Shown piece after piece: positions 1-12,299 of a stretch of 64,000 bases of DNA (within the stretch, counting starts at the first letter, position 1; the number at the start of each line of letters is the position of its first letter). Below the pieces are notes generated by a model that was given only the letters and a program-made list of their open reading frames with translations, ran no database searches and was not told the DNA's origin. A program made the position numbers and the translations under genes. The stretch lies in the NCBI GenBank assembly GCA_018881555.1, contig JACAXG010000054.1:4767723-4831722 (forward strand), given 5' to 3'. This DNA comes from Amblyornis subalaris (Eukaryota > Chordata > Aves > Passeriformes > Ptilonorhynchidae).

Positions 1-714
1 CCTTGTCATGCGCTTCAATAGTTACTGCTGTCACATTCCTCTCCTCATCCTGCTTCTCAGACTCAGGTTTCTCCTCCTTTTCACTGGTTTCAGTTGTTAA
101 TGCTGTCCCCTCTTTTTCTTTCTCCTCTTCTTTCACAGGAGACTGTTGTTCATCTTCTTTAGGCTTCCTAAAACTCTTCTTTTTTCTAAATCCAGTCCAT
201 CCTTGAGTAAAAAGTTTTCTTAATGGTGATGCCGTATCAGCGGCTAAGGCAGCTGACTGAGAACAAGTCTCATTTGTTTCTGGTATTTTCAGAGAGTCAT
301 CTTCTGTTTTTTCGTTTTTCAGGATGTCTTTGGTGTTGTCTTCTGCAGAGAGTGCATCCTCAGGCACTACTGTTTCTTCTGAGCCGACTTCTTTTTGATC
401 ATCAGCTCCTTCAGGGACCTGTGTTTCCTTTTTTACAGTAAGCAGTTGAACTGGTTCAGATTTTCCAGTCTTTTCCTTCTTCACTGTGAATCTGAACCCA
501 ACAAACTTAAAAACCTTTTTAAAACCCAGATCATAAGACTGTGGCTCTGACACGTGGTCTTCTGCATCTTCTTCCAAAGCTGGCAACTGTTTAATTGAAT
601 GAGCATCCTCCTTCTCAGCATCTACACCGTCCTTGGGGCTTGAGTCAGATGGATTTGTCTCCATCGTTTCAGTGTCTTCCTTCAAAGTTACACTGGAATG
701 TTCTGTTTGTCCAA
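1..714 (-). CDS. AKAP12: AKAP12 last (giant) coding exon, 5' part, cut by window edge
   Basis: A-kinase anchoring protein 12 (gravin/SSeCKS) is a membrane-associated scaffold that binds PKA, PKC, calmodulin and beta-adrenergic receptors. On the minus strand the exon starts at 714 after a TTTAAACAG acceptor. Its first two bases complete a Val codon begun in the previous exon, and 237 further codons stay open to the left edge. The product is acidic and low in complexity (rich in E, K, S, T), as expected of this largely disordered family. It contains GFKKVFKFVGFRFTVKK (alpha residues about 172-188) and, further on, a second basic/aromatic segment with FTQGWTGFRK and KKSFRKPKE (about 272-295). 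I recognise both as the conserved N-terminal blocks of vertebrate AKAP12. In mammals this one exon encodes most of the protein, so the PKA-binding C-terminus should lie to the left of the window. No N base or frame break occurs in it. Identification is by remembered family sequence, not by a search. Confidence 0.95.
155..226 (-). other. AKAP12: AKAP12 polybasic segment 2 with MARCKS-like PKC site
   Basis: This block runs from PLRKLFTQGW to KKKSFRKPKE. It combines a Trp/Phe-containing start with a dense basic run holding one Ser in a KKxFRK-type setting (KKKSFRK). That is a typical PKC phosphorylation context, and phosphorylation there would be expected to weaken membrane and calmodulin binding. 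It corresponds to about alpha residues 272-295 (beta 172-195). The Ser and its basic neighbours are visible; kinase use is inferred from the motif and from the known behaviour of AKAP12 as a PKC substrate. Confidence 0.7.
476..526 (-). other. AKAP12: AKAP12 polybasic/aromatic segment 1 (GFKKVFKFVGFRFTVKK)
   Basis: This is a 17-residue stretch of alternating Lys/Arg and Phe/Val, with five Phe, inside an otherwise acidic chain. Such basic-aromatic blocks in AKAP12 resemble the MARCKS effector domain; in the family they mediate binding to acidic phospholipids and calmodulin. It lies in the shared last exon, so both alpha and beta isoforms carry it (about alpha 172-188, beta 72-88). Membrane binding by this exact segment is inferred from composition. 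Confidence 0.75.
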
Positions 715-3700
715 CTGTTTAAACAACAACAAAACTCCAGTTAATTTCTGTCTCAATTTAATGTTACATTATACCTTTATATAATTTTTTCATTATTACC
801 AATTTTTGTAAACATACTTGTTCTATTACTATCTGCGTGCTTTTTCTATATGCTATTACTACATTTTTAAGAACCAGCTTTTGTTCTACGATTACTATAA
901 TTGTTTTCCTTCTTCATATCATTCTATGATTCTTTCCAAAGTTTATTTGCAAACGCACCTTTCAAATTTATATTCTCTTATTCTCTTCCCTGATTTTTCA
1001 GGGTTTTTTGTGTGGCTTTTTTTACTTTAAGGCAAACTTGGGTGAAAAAAAAATATTTCTATCACATCATTACTCACAGACTATACAGAGTAATATATGC
1101 AATTATTCCTGAAGCAAAGCTCAATAAACATTTCCATGCAGACAGACACATCTGAGGAAAAAGGAAAAATATAAACAACAACAAAAAACCCAACCAACAA
1201 AAAAAACCTGCAAACAAAGCAAGCAAAAGAGAACACCCAAAAAAGCCTGTTGACCTAAACCANGACAAGAAAAGAAAGCTTGTTTTACAGCTCTGTCCCA
1301 AAAGAACAGGAAGATGTGAGAACGCCCATGGGAAATTACCTGTTTTTCTGAAAACTTGTAACCCTTACAAAACATTTACATTACAATACATTACTTTAAA
1401 GAACATGAATCTTTGGAATTCTCCCATACATTGCATCACCATCTACAGCAATTCCACACTGCTTAAAATTAATGAGANTGTTACTATGCAAGAAGGTAAA
1501 ATCCTCCACTGCTCACAAAATGTTTGTTTGCATTATCTCTTTTTTGAGAACCATCTGAGCTTTTCTTTCAGGTCACTGGCAACCACTCTCTCAGTCTTGC
1601 TAGGACAATTTNAGTATTATTGCTCGGTCTGGCCATGAGCTACCCAAGTTCATAGACTGGCATGTAAATTAAATCTATGGCACATTCAAGACACCAAAAG
1701 ATTTTTGGGCTTGGATGCTGCCAGGATTTCAGTTTAATATTGTTCTTGACCCTTGATTTTGTGCAACAGCTGAAAGTGCAAGGCCATGAAGGAATGTACT
1801 CTTCTCTCTCATCAAACTTGTTGGGAGTGCCAAGATGGTAAAAAAAAATTATTTTTAAAATATTCACTGTTAAACAGCAACACCCTAGAAGAAGGCATGG
1901 CTCCCTTCTTGAAGGCTGTATATGTGGTATTTCAATGTCCAGAGGTTGANAGAGACAGCTTAAAAAAGTATGTGATCATCAAACTCCCCAAAGTGATTTA
2001 GTTTTTATTTGAACCACCTTCAAGTTGTGTCTGACTCTGCTCTGCCGGAACACCTGATCTCCAGAGCTCCCTAACAGCCTCTTGCCTGTGTCCCCCTTTA
2101 GGAAGGGCTGCCTCTTCAGAAGCACACAGACAATGCTGTCTAGGCAAGGCTAGAATTAACCACATAATAAGTAAAACAAAATCTACAAGGATACTGGCTT
2201 ATAATTATTATATAGAGGGCAAATTATGTTTCACTGTCAGCAGCCTATGGGTTGTTGTTTCTCAGTCAACATAAGCAAAGCTTTTTGGTTTTCCCTTTAT
2301 CTAACAATTTAAAATTATTTGCCTCAACTGTTAACTCCTAATTCAATTCAAAGCCTGCCCTCTGCTAACATCTGAACTCCGTGAACATTTTAGAACAAAG
2401 ATGTTTGAACTGAGCCATTTGTGAGGGAGAAGGGCAAGAAACTGACATTTTTCTGAAGAAGCCAGGATTTTTACTCCATTGGTAATATACCTCCTGCAAA
2501 CACCAGAACACTTCAGAAGCAAAGTAACTCTTATCAATCAAACATTACATTTTGTATATTTAGTTGTATGAGACTACAAGGGTAAAGCCAAGGAACCGCT
2601 TTTGTATGCATGTTCATTTATTCCCAGGTCCAGAAACAAAGTCCTTGTCATTTCCATAATATTAAGCAATTTAACAGAAAACTTTAGAAGTCTTAACAGG
2701 AATTCACAAAGTTAGAGGCATTTCTTCAGAGACTATCTTCAAAACATCACATATTTTATGATTACTTAGTAACAGGTACTTTAATATATTCTTCAGCCTG
2801 TTTACACTAAAAATTATTTTTCTGGCTGAACCAGCTATGAAATTAAATGCTGATCATGTAACACTGAATAAAAACTTCGTGTTTTTGAGCCGGGCCTCTT
2901 GGCATCTCTGGCGGAAACAAGGTCTATGAAGTCTCCTTTCTGTTCTGTCTCAGGCCTGCATTAATGCCAGCATGCTTACTCTTAAGACACATGAAAATCT
3001 CCATCTGACATGACTTAGATACAGGTAGACTGAAAAATGGGGCTGAGAGCCAGTGGGGAAAGCTGGGTCTAAGTGGGAAGACCAGAAGGGCAGGAGGGCA
3101 GAAGGAGTGGAGAAGTCAGAAGACACTCAGGACTTTCTGCAGCCAGCTGGTGGACAGCCAGAGACACGGATTTCTACAAGCTCGCCTTTTCTCTTGCAAA
3201 CACATCCTGGGCATGCATGCCCCTTCATTTTTGAAAATCCTGAGCTTTCAAAAAAACTGCAAAAAGGTGACATTTCTTTTTTTTATTTATTCCTAGATTT
3301 GGTGTTTAGAGCAAATTCAGTGTTTAAGATGAATTTCAGGTTTTACAGATAAATGGGATTACTGTAAGAGAGGAATTATACAGAATATGAATGAATGAGG
3401 TATTCCATTTCTAAAGTGAGAGGCAAGATGTAAAACTAGTATATAAAGGCATCTCTTCATATTCAAGATAAGCATTCAAAGGGGTTTTGCTTATTCTGTT
3501 TATAAAATGATGTGTTTATAACACTCAAAGACTATGTCTCTGTAAAATGCTTTGCAGGTGAAGAGAGTTGTGACTATTACAAAATCTGCAGGTGTGGGTA
3601 TGCATTAAGACAGCAAATGCAATCATAAAAATAGAGAACACTGAGTTTAGAGGCGCAGTGATAAGCTTTTGAAACTGTTAAATCAGGCTGACTAATTAGG

Positions 3701-6700
3701 TCTTCCTTGTGAGTCCAGCAGACTTGTCACCTTGCAATACTTCACTAAACACAGTGCAAAAGGAAAAAGGAACCAAAATGTCGACTGCCCGAAAACNCAC
3801 TTATTAATCCCAGCCTGAAAAACTGCAACTATGCTACACACATCACACTTCCATCACTCCCTCACGGTGCACAGAGGATATACTAACAGACCTAGTCCAA
3901 GCGCTACCCCTTCATTTCCACAGAAGGATCTAACCTGTCCGAAAGGTATTTCATCCCCACGATAACACTCTGGTGTCAGCTATTAAGTGACCTGCTGCTG
4001 TTGCATCCAGTCTCTTACTTTGTCTCCTTCATTAGCATCTTAAAACCCTGGAAGACTCTTTAAAACCGAATTTCTGATGCCCTTCCTCAGCAATTGAGGA
4101 GAGAGATGCCATTCAGGAAATCTGCCTGCCATGTTGCCAGGAGGCTGTTGTGTGACAAGATTCCAGTGCCACATATATCCAAGTTTTACTTTCACAACGT
4201 ATACCTCACAGAGCATATTCAGTGGGGCTCAATGAAAACACAAGAGCAGAGAAGTCAACTGGACACCCTGAACTTTACATTTAGCAGTTGGATTCTATAT
4301 TGATGCTTTTATTAATGACATTGCAGCGCCCAAACACAGTCAGCGCACTTTTGAATGCAAATTAAACCACAAGTAGCTCCATTTGGAAAGGTTTGGAAGT
4401 TACTTACACAAGGTATTGTTGGTCAGAGTTCTGTAGCATGTCACTACCACAGGTATTCTGGCAAGACAACCAGCACTTTCTGAATTAATTCAGTGATTTT
4501 GAAAGCACCTCGGAGAAACACCAGACATCAAAACAGCTACCAGAAAATAACCCCTCCAAAAATATAGCAAAATACTGATATGAATAACATTTCTTTAGGT
4601 CTCTCCTGAGCAGGGCTGTACTCCACCAGTTATGTGCTAGTCAAGGAATAGAATACAACAAAAATATACCTAGAGGCAGCGATAAAGATCAGGGGTGATA
4701 TCATAAAATTGATACACTTCACTGTTTAAATCAACTGTGGCTAAGGACCAACACTGAAAATCTATTTTAACTGCTTACATATCAGCTAACCTTTCAAACA
4801 TTTTTAATTGAATCAAGGTGCTGGTTGTGTTTTAATAACCGCAAGTGTTCTGTTTTATTCTGAAAGAAACTTTCAAAACTGACGGTCTCGGGGACTCAAA
4901 TTGTCTTGGGGACAATTTCATGGGTACTTAGTCCACGGTAAGAATTTATTTCTATTTTATCAGAAGCATGCTGATCAGATGTTGGAGAATTAGTATTTTC
5001 AGAATGACTGAATTCCGGTCTCTTCCCATTAACAATAAAACGAATCAGTAACACTTTTCTTTTAGTAGACTGACAGACACTGTTGGCAGTGCAACTTAAC
5101 TGCTCCCAACATCTCATCTCCCTCCAGAAGTGAAAATGTGTTTCTCCCCTGGTAGCTGCCAAAGAGTTAAAAGAAAGCACTTTAACTGCAAGAGTTAAAT
5201 CCACAGCACTTCATGTGCTCGCAGTCAACCATGTCAACATCTGGAGTTGGTTGACTTTTCCCCCTAAGGATTTGCAGCACGGCGCTGGATTTTTTCCATG
5301 AATTCCCTACATTCTCAATCTCTCAGATGGATGTGACATGCACACACCCAGCGCCCACCTCGCAAACTCCACTGGCCACTGAAAGGCTCCAGAGGACTTT
5401 GTGCTGTTTTNTTTTATTCGGTGTTTAAGTATTTAGGGCCAAACCGTGCTTTTGGTCACATACACAATTCTCTCACTAGGTTCACATGAGCAAAAACAAA
5501 TGCTAAAGCCATGAGGCTGAAGAGGTAGTTTACAATCATTTGCCTCCGTTTTGTCTACATTTGATATGAATACAACACACAAAAAACAAACAAAAAACAA
5601 CCCCCAGCTACTGCTCTGAAACTCGTGTGACACAAACAGAAGGCAGTTAAAAAATTTGAACCAAATGTTGATGATACAAGAAGCTTGTATTTGTCAAATG
5701 CAGTTCTCTCTTTACCGCAGTTGTGCTAATTATTCTTAGAAACATTTAACAACAATGTAAAGAAAGGATACAAACTGATACAAGTGAGTAATTAAAACCC
5801 AAACCAGAGTTTGAAATTACCATATCTATGAAAAACCTACCCTGAACAGAGCTATTTAGAATAAAGTAGCTGTTTGGAATTATTAGCGAAATTGAGTACT
5901 TTAGCATTTAAAAGAACAAAAAAAACAATCCGTGCTTTTAGGTTTTCATTGCAGAGTGTACGAAGTGGGCATTATACCACAAATTCCGGTTCTTTTAGCC
6001 ACAAGTTTCAGAAGGTTGGGTTTAATAAATCAAACAAACACACTACTCCCTTTGCNGTAGCAAAATAACATAGAAATATGATTATGTGTTACCCTTCTAA
6101 CAATTTAGATTTTTTTTAACTACAAGGTGTTAAGGTCTGTGACATTGCTGCTTCTTAATAACATATTTTTCATGAATTCTTCCTTCGTTTCCCTACTGTA
6201 CACCAGATTTATTTTCACTTCAATGTACAAACAGTTCTTCCATAGAAAGCACATACTATTTCTCTCCCTGTTCTACTCACTCAATTATTTCTAAGGACTG
6301 ACTTGCCATGTTAATTGCAGGGAGGGAGTTCTTTCAGAATAATTAAATAATGAGGGAGGATTTACAGAGATTTCTGCATACTAAATCTCACAGTGCATAC
6401 ATGCAATTCATGAGCTTTTCAACCATGTTGTTATTTCAAAACTTTTGAAACAAGTTAAAGACTAAACCATTAAGTTTAGTCTTCAGTTCTCTGGTACTTG
6501 GGTGGCAACTGAAGAGTTAAGGTTAAAAATCTCACATACTTTTGTGTCCATTTTTAAAAACAGACAAAAGGAAAAAGCTGCAAAATATCTATTATTTTTC
6601 ATGGCTTAGAACTCCTTTAGAAAGCAAAAACAGCATCCCCAGAAAACATCATAGAAAAGTAACTAAAAGAAAAAAAACAAAAACCCCAAACAAACGCACA

Positions 6701-8979
6701 ATCATTTCCGTTGTGATGCTGTAACATGCCTCAAAAATCTTTTATTTTTAGAAGATTTTAATTTAGCTGTACTTGTCTGCTCCAACCCAGAGCTTCTCAA
6801 ATTCCAATTCTGAGTCCAGCTTCTCAAATTCCAGCAAGAAAAGTTATGGATTTCATTTATTCAAGATTATGATATTTCTTTTTTCATTTCAATGTTTCAA
6901 GAAACAGCACTAAAAATCAGAACATAGTATAGTTGTTCTTTATAAACAAACAAACAGATGACTTAAAACCAGAAAGGTCATTAGCTATGGCTTGGATATA
7001 TAGTTGCTGTAGTTAAAAATTCTTCATTAAATGCACTCACAATAATAAGCTGCTCTCAGACCAGCCCAGCTGTTCTGTTTGGGAACCAAACCAGCATGCT
7101 ACAAATATTTATGAAATTTCATAGTTAGACACGCTGTCCACATCTCACGTTCAGTGACTTGGTTCTGCTTCTTAAAATAAAATGTATTCGCCGAGCGTAA
7201 GATAAATGCAACCCTAGCATTTGAGTATTTGAGGGGAAAAAAATCCATTGCTCTATTAGTAACAAGGATGGGATAAGCAATATAGGTCAGTAAATGCTGG
7301 GACATTTTTGAGAACCCCTAAGGATTAATGAAAATGAACAATGAAAAGCAGATTGAAATTTTTATCAAAACAACCACATAAAGACTAATGTAAACATCAC
7401 AAGCTCACCACAAAGGAGATGAAGCTGCATCTGCACTAATTAGACACACGACAGCTTAATACACTCCTGCATACCAATAAGCAGAGGTACTCTGCCCTTT
7501 CCAAGAAATGGTCACTCACACTACAAGCTAAACGCAGTTCTTGCAAAACGTACTANAGATGCAGCTGTGCTGCAGTGGAAATCCAAGTTTCTTCCACAGG
7601 AATTATTAAATAAGGAAAACCTCAAACGATCAAACTGTGCAACCCTATAAAGAGATTGCTTTTGAAAAACAGTTTAACCTTTAATTGCTAACAATAAAAG
7701 GAAATAAAAAAAATAGAAAACCCTTGAGGAAAAAGACTCAGCATGTGATAAGCTCATTAAACATCGAGTTTAATGAAAACTCTATTGTAAACAGCGGTAG
7801 GATCTCTCCTCCACTACTCACTGATTCAAATCACGTACAGTCCTCCCCAGGGTCCGCTCCAAACGGAGCCGCACTTCTGCAGGCTTTGTTGTCAACATGT
7901 ATTGTAAAGTTAAAGTATTTTGCATGAATAAACTCCCCCATTTGCTGAATTCATTCACTGGCTCTAGCAAACAATATACAAGAGAGTAATTATTAATTCA
8001 ATGAAATAGATTTCCTAGATGGCTAGAGACATAAATCATCAATCGGAGAGAAATTCTGACGCAAATTAACTATCTTTAGGAAAAAAAAACAAAACCAGAG
8101 TTTATTTAAACTTCATAACACCACTTTGTCTCCCGGAGAAAGACATAAGTTTGTGCAAACCCAGCAGTGCACAACAGTGTTTTCTACTTTTAATTCTTTG
8201 CTCCTCCAAAACTTACCATCTTTTCAGAAAGCCCAATTAGTTTACGGTATTAGATCTCAACTTCAGTGGCTCCTGTGCTAATTCCTTAAGTAAGATGTGC
8301 GCAGTTCAGTGCACATAGCATCGAGTTTTTGGTACCACAGGCTGGGATCCCGCTGCCCCCCATACACATACACACATCCCCCCACCACAGTGCTAATCCC
8401 CTCTGAATTTTCCTTCAGTAAGATAAAACAGCTATAGAGTAACAGCTTCATTTCTCTCATGCAAATATTTTTACAACATATGAACGATGCTAACTTCTGC
8501 ATTTCCTCCAATTTCACCAAGATTAGCTCTTACGGTATTTTATTACCTTACCGCTTGATTAATGTAAAATAGCACCATCAGTGCGGTCTTTTCTTTNTGT
8601 TCCTCAATTTCAGACACCAGGTCACTGCCCGGTCCTGCACAAAAGCACCCAGTTAGCACCTCCACATTCATAAAGCCTCGCATCACAGGTACCACCTCGA
8701 ACGTCCCACTGAGGCGATAAGAAACTTCCTGAAGTTTCAGCAACCTTCGCTTGGAAACGGTTCTCCCCGAGANAAAAACACTTAAGCCAGACCTTTTAAC
8801 TCCTAACGCCCTGCCAGGGAATCCAGAGCGAGTAAGCCTGGGGGCTCCGGAGGCTCTCCGGCAGAGGCGCACCGCCGCCAGCCGCGGGGATGCTGCTGCC
8901 GCCCGCACCGCCCCGGCGCGACTCCGCCAAGGGCGCAAACCCGCGTGTGCCGGCACCTCGCGGCGCCACACCGCCTTAC
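715..8979 (-). other. AKAP12: AKAP12 intron between beta first exon and last exon
   Basis: This 8.3-kb intron has donor GTAAGG at 8979 (minus) and acceptor ending AAACAG at 715. It is also the 3' part of the alpha intron that starts at 12112. The sequence is AT-rich, with an A-rich, low-complexity patch near 1160-1230 and a 9-bp hairpin at 5223-5256 (listed separately). I see no further exon that keeps the AKAP12 frame and no transposon I can name. A strong GTAAGT donor after an ATG at 8217-8219 (minus) would put the last exon out of frame. Regulatory elements may be present but cannot be judged from one sequence. Confidence 0.85.
5223..5256. repeat. Inverted repeat, 9-bp arms
   Basis: AGTCAACCA at 5223-5231 is the exact reverse complement of TGGTTGACT at 5248-5256, with a 16-nt loop. 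The loop contains another GTCAAC, so the core also reads as a short direct repeat. It lies within an AKAP12 intron. Arms this short can occur by chance in 64 kb, and no function is claimed. Confidence 0.6.
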
Positions 8980-9330
8980 CCGCCATCGTCACCGTCCCCA
9001 GCATGGCTGAAGCGACACTGACACCACGAACGCCCCCGTCCCGCTCCGAGGCTCCTCGCAGGGGCGCGGGGCAGCCCCAGCCGACGGGAGCGAGGGGGAG
9101 TCGGCCGGGCGGCAACCGGCTGGCTGGCCGGAGGGATGGCTGACCGAGAGGCCGCCCGATGGCAGTCTGGCTGGTGGAGGGCTGGCCCACGGAGGGCTGG
9201 CTCTCCGCCGCGCCCCGCGGCCGCTCCCCCCGGCCCGGACAGCCCCGGGCCCCGCCCGGGACCGCCCCTGCCCGCCCGGCTCTTCCCACCGCTGAACGGC
9301 ACGCTCCTGGTGCCTCGACGTGTTCGTCTT
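8800..9330 (-). promoter_or_regulatory. AKAP12: CpG island: AKAP12 beta promoter
   Basis: This is an abrupt island of dense CpG and C/G runs inside an AT-rich intron, overlapping the beta first exon. Upstream of the beta ATG (higher coordinates, minus strand) there are at least three GC-box-like CCCGCCC or CCGCCCC strings at about 9251-9277, 250-275 bp from the ATG, and an inverted CCAAT box at 9439-9443. No TATA box is evident, as is usual for a CpG-island promoter. In mammals the beta transcript is driven by its own promoter downstream of the alpha-specific exons, and this island sits in the same relative place. The start site is not determined. The beta frame stays open upstream to about 9289 but contains no ATG there, so the ATG at 9004 is the first plausible in-frame start. 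Confidence 0.8.
8980..9004 (-). CDS. AKAP12: AKAP12 beta-isoform first coding exon (25 coding nt)
   Basis: Minus-strand ATG at 9004-9002 opens MLGTVTMA followed by a single G, then a consensus donor GTAAGG at 8979. Joining that G to the TT that opens the last exon makes Val, giving MLGTVTMAV then GQTEHSS. Mammalian AKAP12 beta begins MLGTITITVGQ as I recall it, so start, length and phase all match. The -3 base is G (GCC ATG C), an acceptable initiation context. The exon is too short for ORF finders and is easily missed. It lacks Gly-2, so the beta protein cannot be N-myristoylated and must rely on the polybasic segments for membrane contact. The UTR part of the exon extends an unknown distance upstream. 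Confidence 0.92.
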
Positions 9331-12112
9331 GGAATTGCCACTTCGAGCCTTCATCTTTCTCTGCCCCGAAGGGAAGAGGCGCCGGCTGCCGCTTTCGAAA
9401 GAGCCGCCCGCTTCAGTTCCCGCTGTTGTAATGCCTTCCCAATGCAGCTTCCCACAAAGCATCCAGACCAAACCTCAAGAGATGCTGGTTAAAAGCCCCA
9501 AGTATTTCATCCCTCATAAACAAAACCATACAAAACACTTCTNTTTCTCCACATTGAAACATTTGCTCCTTTGCCTGTTACTTACGGGTTGGTTTGGGTT
9601 TTTTTGTTTTCTTTTCATTTGGTTGGAGGTTTTTTTAAATTGGAATTCTCTACAACCTAATTACTTATAAATTGTCTCAAATTCTGCCATNAAGAGTTTC
9701 AGAAACGTGTTACTCTGGATACTTGTAGTGTATTAACGTAATGCTCCTACTGATAGTAAAAAGGGATGCAACATGATAAAATAAAATGTAAAGGCTCAGT
9801 ATCTAGTACAGGTGGCCTTCTATTATAGCAACAATATTTCTATGGATTATGTTGAATATCTTCGAAGTTCTGATGNTACATGGATACTTGAGCCTTCATC
9901 TCTCTGACTGTCAGAACCAACTTCCCAGTCAATTTACCAGAATTTCTGGTTAACTTAATCTGACAGAGGCAACTTTAACGAGTCTAGGTCATCTCTCAAA
10001 TAGTCTTCCGAATGCGAGATTCAAATAATGATGATGAAAAACAACCAACCCAAAAAACCTATAATCATAAACACTCCTTTACTGCAGGCAAACACTTCTG
10101 TTGTTTCAGTGCTTGGTGCTTCACTTCGGAGTTTATAGACTAGCAAGCAAGGTGAAATAAAGAATGAGTGGAGAACATAAAGTGTAGCACTAAAATGGTA
10201 TATTTTTCTACGTGGAAAGATTTCTCTGCATGGAATATCTAAGACATAGCTCTTCCCCACCTTTATTCATCTGCCTGAAGACAGACGAGGTGGACCAGAC
10301 CCTTTAAGGTCCACAGGAGTGGCTGCAAACAGTAACAAACGTCCGAATGTGGCCTTTACTTGGGGAACTCTGTTCGGTGCTTGACTGGGCAAGTTTGACT
10401 TGTGTCTATAGATGATGTCATTTTCAGCTATCATTAACAGAAAATACATTCTGTATCACCTCCATAAAGGGATTTTTTACTGTGAGAGCAAATATGTAGA
10501 ACTGTTTTCCCTTTCACATAAAAAATGCTACCACACAGACTTGACTTCACTGACAACAGTGACTTAAGGCCTGATTACAACAGGAACATCAAACACAACC
10601 ACACAAGAGATGATTCTCAAAAGCAATGCAAAGGCTTTTCAGGCAATCTACTCACATCCACATTCCTAATGCTATATATGCTCACAACACATCATGCCAT
10701 GAAACTGGTCACATGTAACCACCTGCACTCAGAGGGAGCTTCTCACTTCTTCATTACATATCCTAGGAATGTGACTTCTCTACAACTGAAACTACAACAC
10801 AGGATTATTCAAAAATAATTACCATCTCTGTCTATTAACTTGAAACTCATGCCCCTTTAAAGGCCTTTTTTGTTACTTGATCCAGAAGCTGAATACCAAC
10901 ACGAAATCTTCTGACACTACTTCCAAACATCAGCTATTTTCTCTCCCTTTATGACTCTGTTTAGTGAGTATCTTCTCCCCATCCCTGTTTAAAGAGAAGC
11001 AGAGTTTCATGAAAGANAAAACATGTTGCATCCCATTTTTATAGTGTCAAAAGCCCCTACTGATATGATTTAAGGAAAAAAAAAAACGCACAAAAGCTCA
11101 GAATAAAATACGATAACCTTCTACTGGGATAATAGCATTACAGCCATTAAGCTGAAGACGTGACAAAGAATTGCCTTTACCAGGATTCAAACCGTAGAGT
11201 ACACTAAGGGTTACACACACGCTTTAAGGGCTCTACAGGCTGACACTGAAGATCGTGCCTCATCCAGCCCTGTCCCCATCCCTTCCCTGCTCTCCAACAC
11301 CAGCATTAAATGCCTGCTCTGACTGAAAACTATCCCTCTCTCTTGCCATCCTGCCAAAAATGTCAGCAGGCAGCAGGATTGCCAAAGCAGATCTCTCAAC
11401 GCATGCCTGTGAACAGGAACAGAGGGAAGCAAGAAGAGGCTNATGAGAGCAGGAAAGGTGGGCTGCCAGATCACACAGGAGAACAAACAGCACGTTCCTG
11501 ACTGTGCAGGAAGGAGACGTTCCCAAGACAGAACAGATAGGGATGCCTATGATGAGAAAGGTTTTGTGGTCAAAATGCAAATCCGATTAAAAGCAGTTGG
11601 AAAGGGAACTTTAATCAAGATAAAATCCATGGATTAGCAGCCTGCCCCTTCCTGTGAGTTCAAAATCATTTATCATTAATATCACTAATGATCACTAATG
11701 ATTTAACATAAAAAGATTTCTGCCTTATGAAGGAAGCGACAGGCCAATGCAGCAGGAACGCCTAACAGGAGAAATGGAAACTGAGCTGTTCCTACAGGTG
11801 GATGGTCGGGAGATGGGCAGCGGACAAGCAGAGGCACTGAGAGCTGAGAACTATCCCTAAGGGAGAAAAGGGGAACATCCCCACCACTGACACCGACAGC
11901 TTCAGTCCACAAGCCATTTGTTATCTGAACTCTCCTACAGAGAAAAAGTCTCCCAAAAAATAGTGCCCTAGAAGAAGCACTTGAGCAACAACAGGTCACT
12001 TGAATAGTACCTGTTCAGTAGCAGACAGCTTGTCAAGCCCCATTTCTACTTCTCACTCCATCTAGCATGCAGGCCTCTATGATCTGTCCACTGAACAGAG
12101 GTTTTTACCTAC
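9331..12112 (-). other. AKAP12: AKAP12 alpha intron 2, upstream part (to beta island)
   Basis: This lies between the exon 2 donor (GTAGGT at 12112) and the beta CpG island. It serves as intron for the alpha transcript and as upstream flank for beta. It contains T-rich, low-complexity sequence at about 9590-9645 and a small tandem ATCACTAATG x2 at 11681-11700. I see no coding exon and no named repeat. Confidence 0.75.
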
Positions 12113-12299
12113 CACTTGTTCCAGTGGACTCTGTTTGCTCTCTGGGTGGTTCTTGGAGGGTTGAAGTCACCTCTGGCTGCTGCCCATCCAGTTCCTCAGA
12201 TGCTGTAACAACTCCCAGCTGCAGTGGTTCCTGAGGTGAGGCATCATGCTTCAAATTGTCTTCACTAACATCAGGTACTGGTAAACTTGCATTTAAAAC
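12113..12299 (-). CDS. AKAP12: AKAP12 alpha-specific exon 2
   Basis: This 187-nt minus-strand exon encodes 62 residues from VLNASLPVPD to TESTGTS plus one base (G), which pairs with TT of the last exon to form Val. The acceptor is textbook: a pyrimidine tract (about 12310-12360, minus) followed by CGTGCAG. The donor is G/GTAGGT; the alternative GT four bases later (GTAAAA) would break the frame. It enters in phase 0, matching alpha exon 1, and leaves with one base over, exactly as the beta exon does. The peptide is acidic and disordered, with several S/T and no domain I recognise. It shows little likeness to the mammalian exon 2 as I remember it (which starts LLQKNGQ), so the exon is either fast-evolving or not the direct counterpart. 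Splice logic supports it strongly; orthology less so. Confidence 0.88.

Noticed and set aside
3..441. Plus-strand open frames at the left edge
   Set aside because: They are antisense shadows of the AKAP12 last exon, and at least the first needs a TTG start.
8211..8220. ATG followed by GTAAGT (minus), possible extra AKAP12 first exon
   Set aside because: Joining in phase 0 to the last exon shifts the frame and meets a stop after a few codons, and it lies downstream of exon 2.
8543..9289. 248-codon minus-strand open frame over the beta island
   Set aside because: Only the MLGTVTMA part is coding. The 5' end needs a GTG start, no ATG lies between it and the beta start, and the 3' part runs past the GTAAGG donor into intron.
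11160..11210. Possible tRNA T-arm (GGATTCAAACC)
   Set aside because: No A box, acceptor stem or cloverleaf can be built around it.
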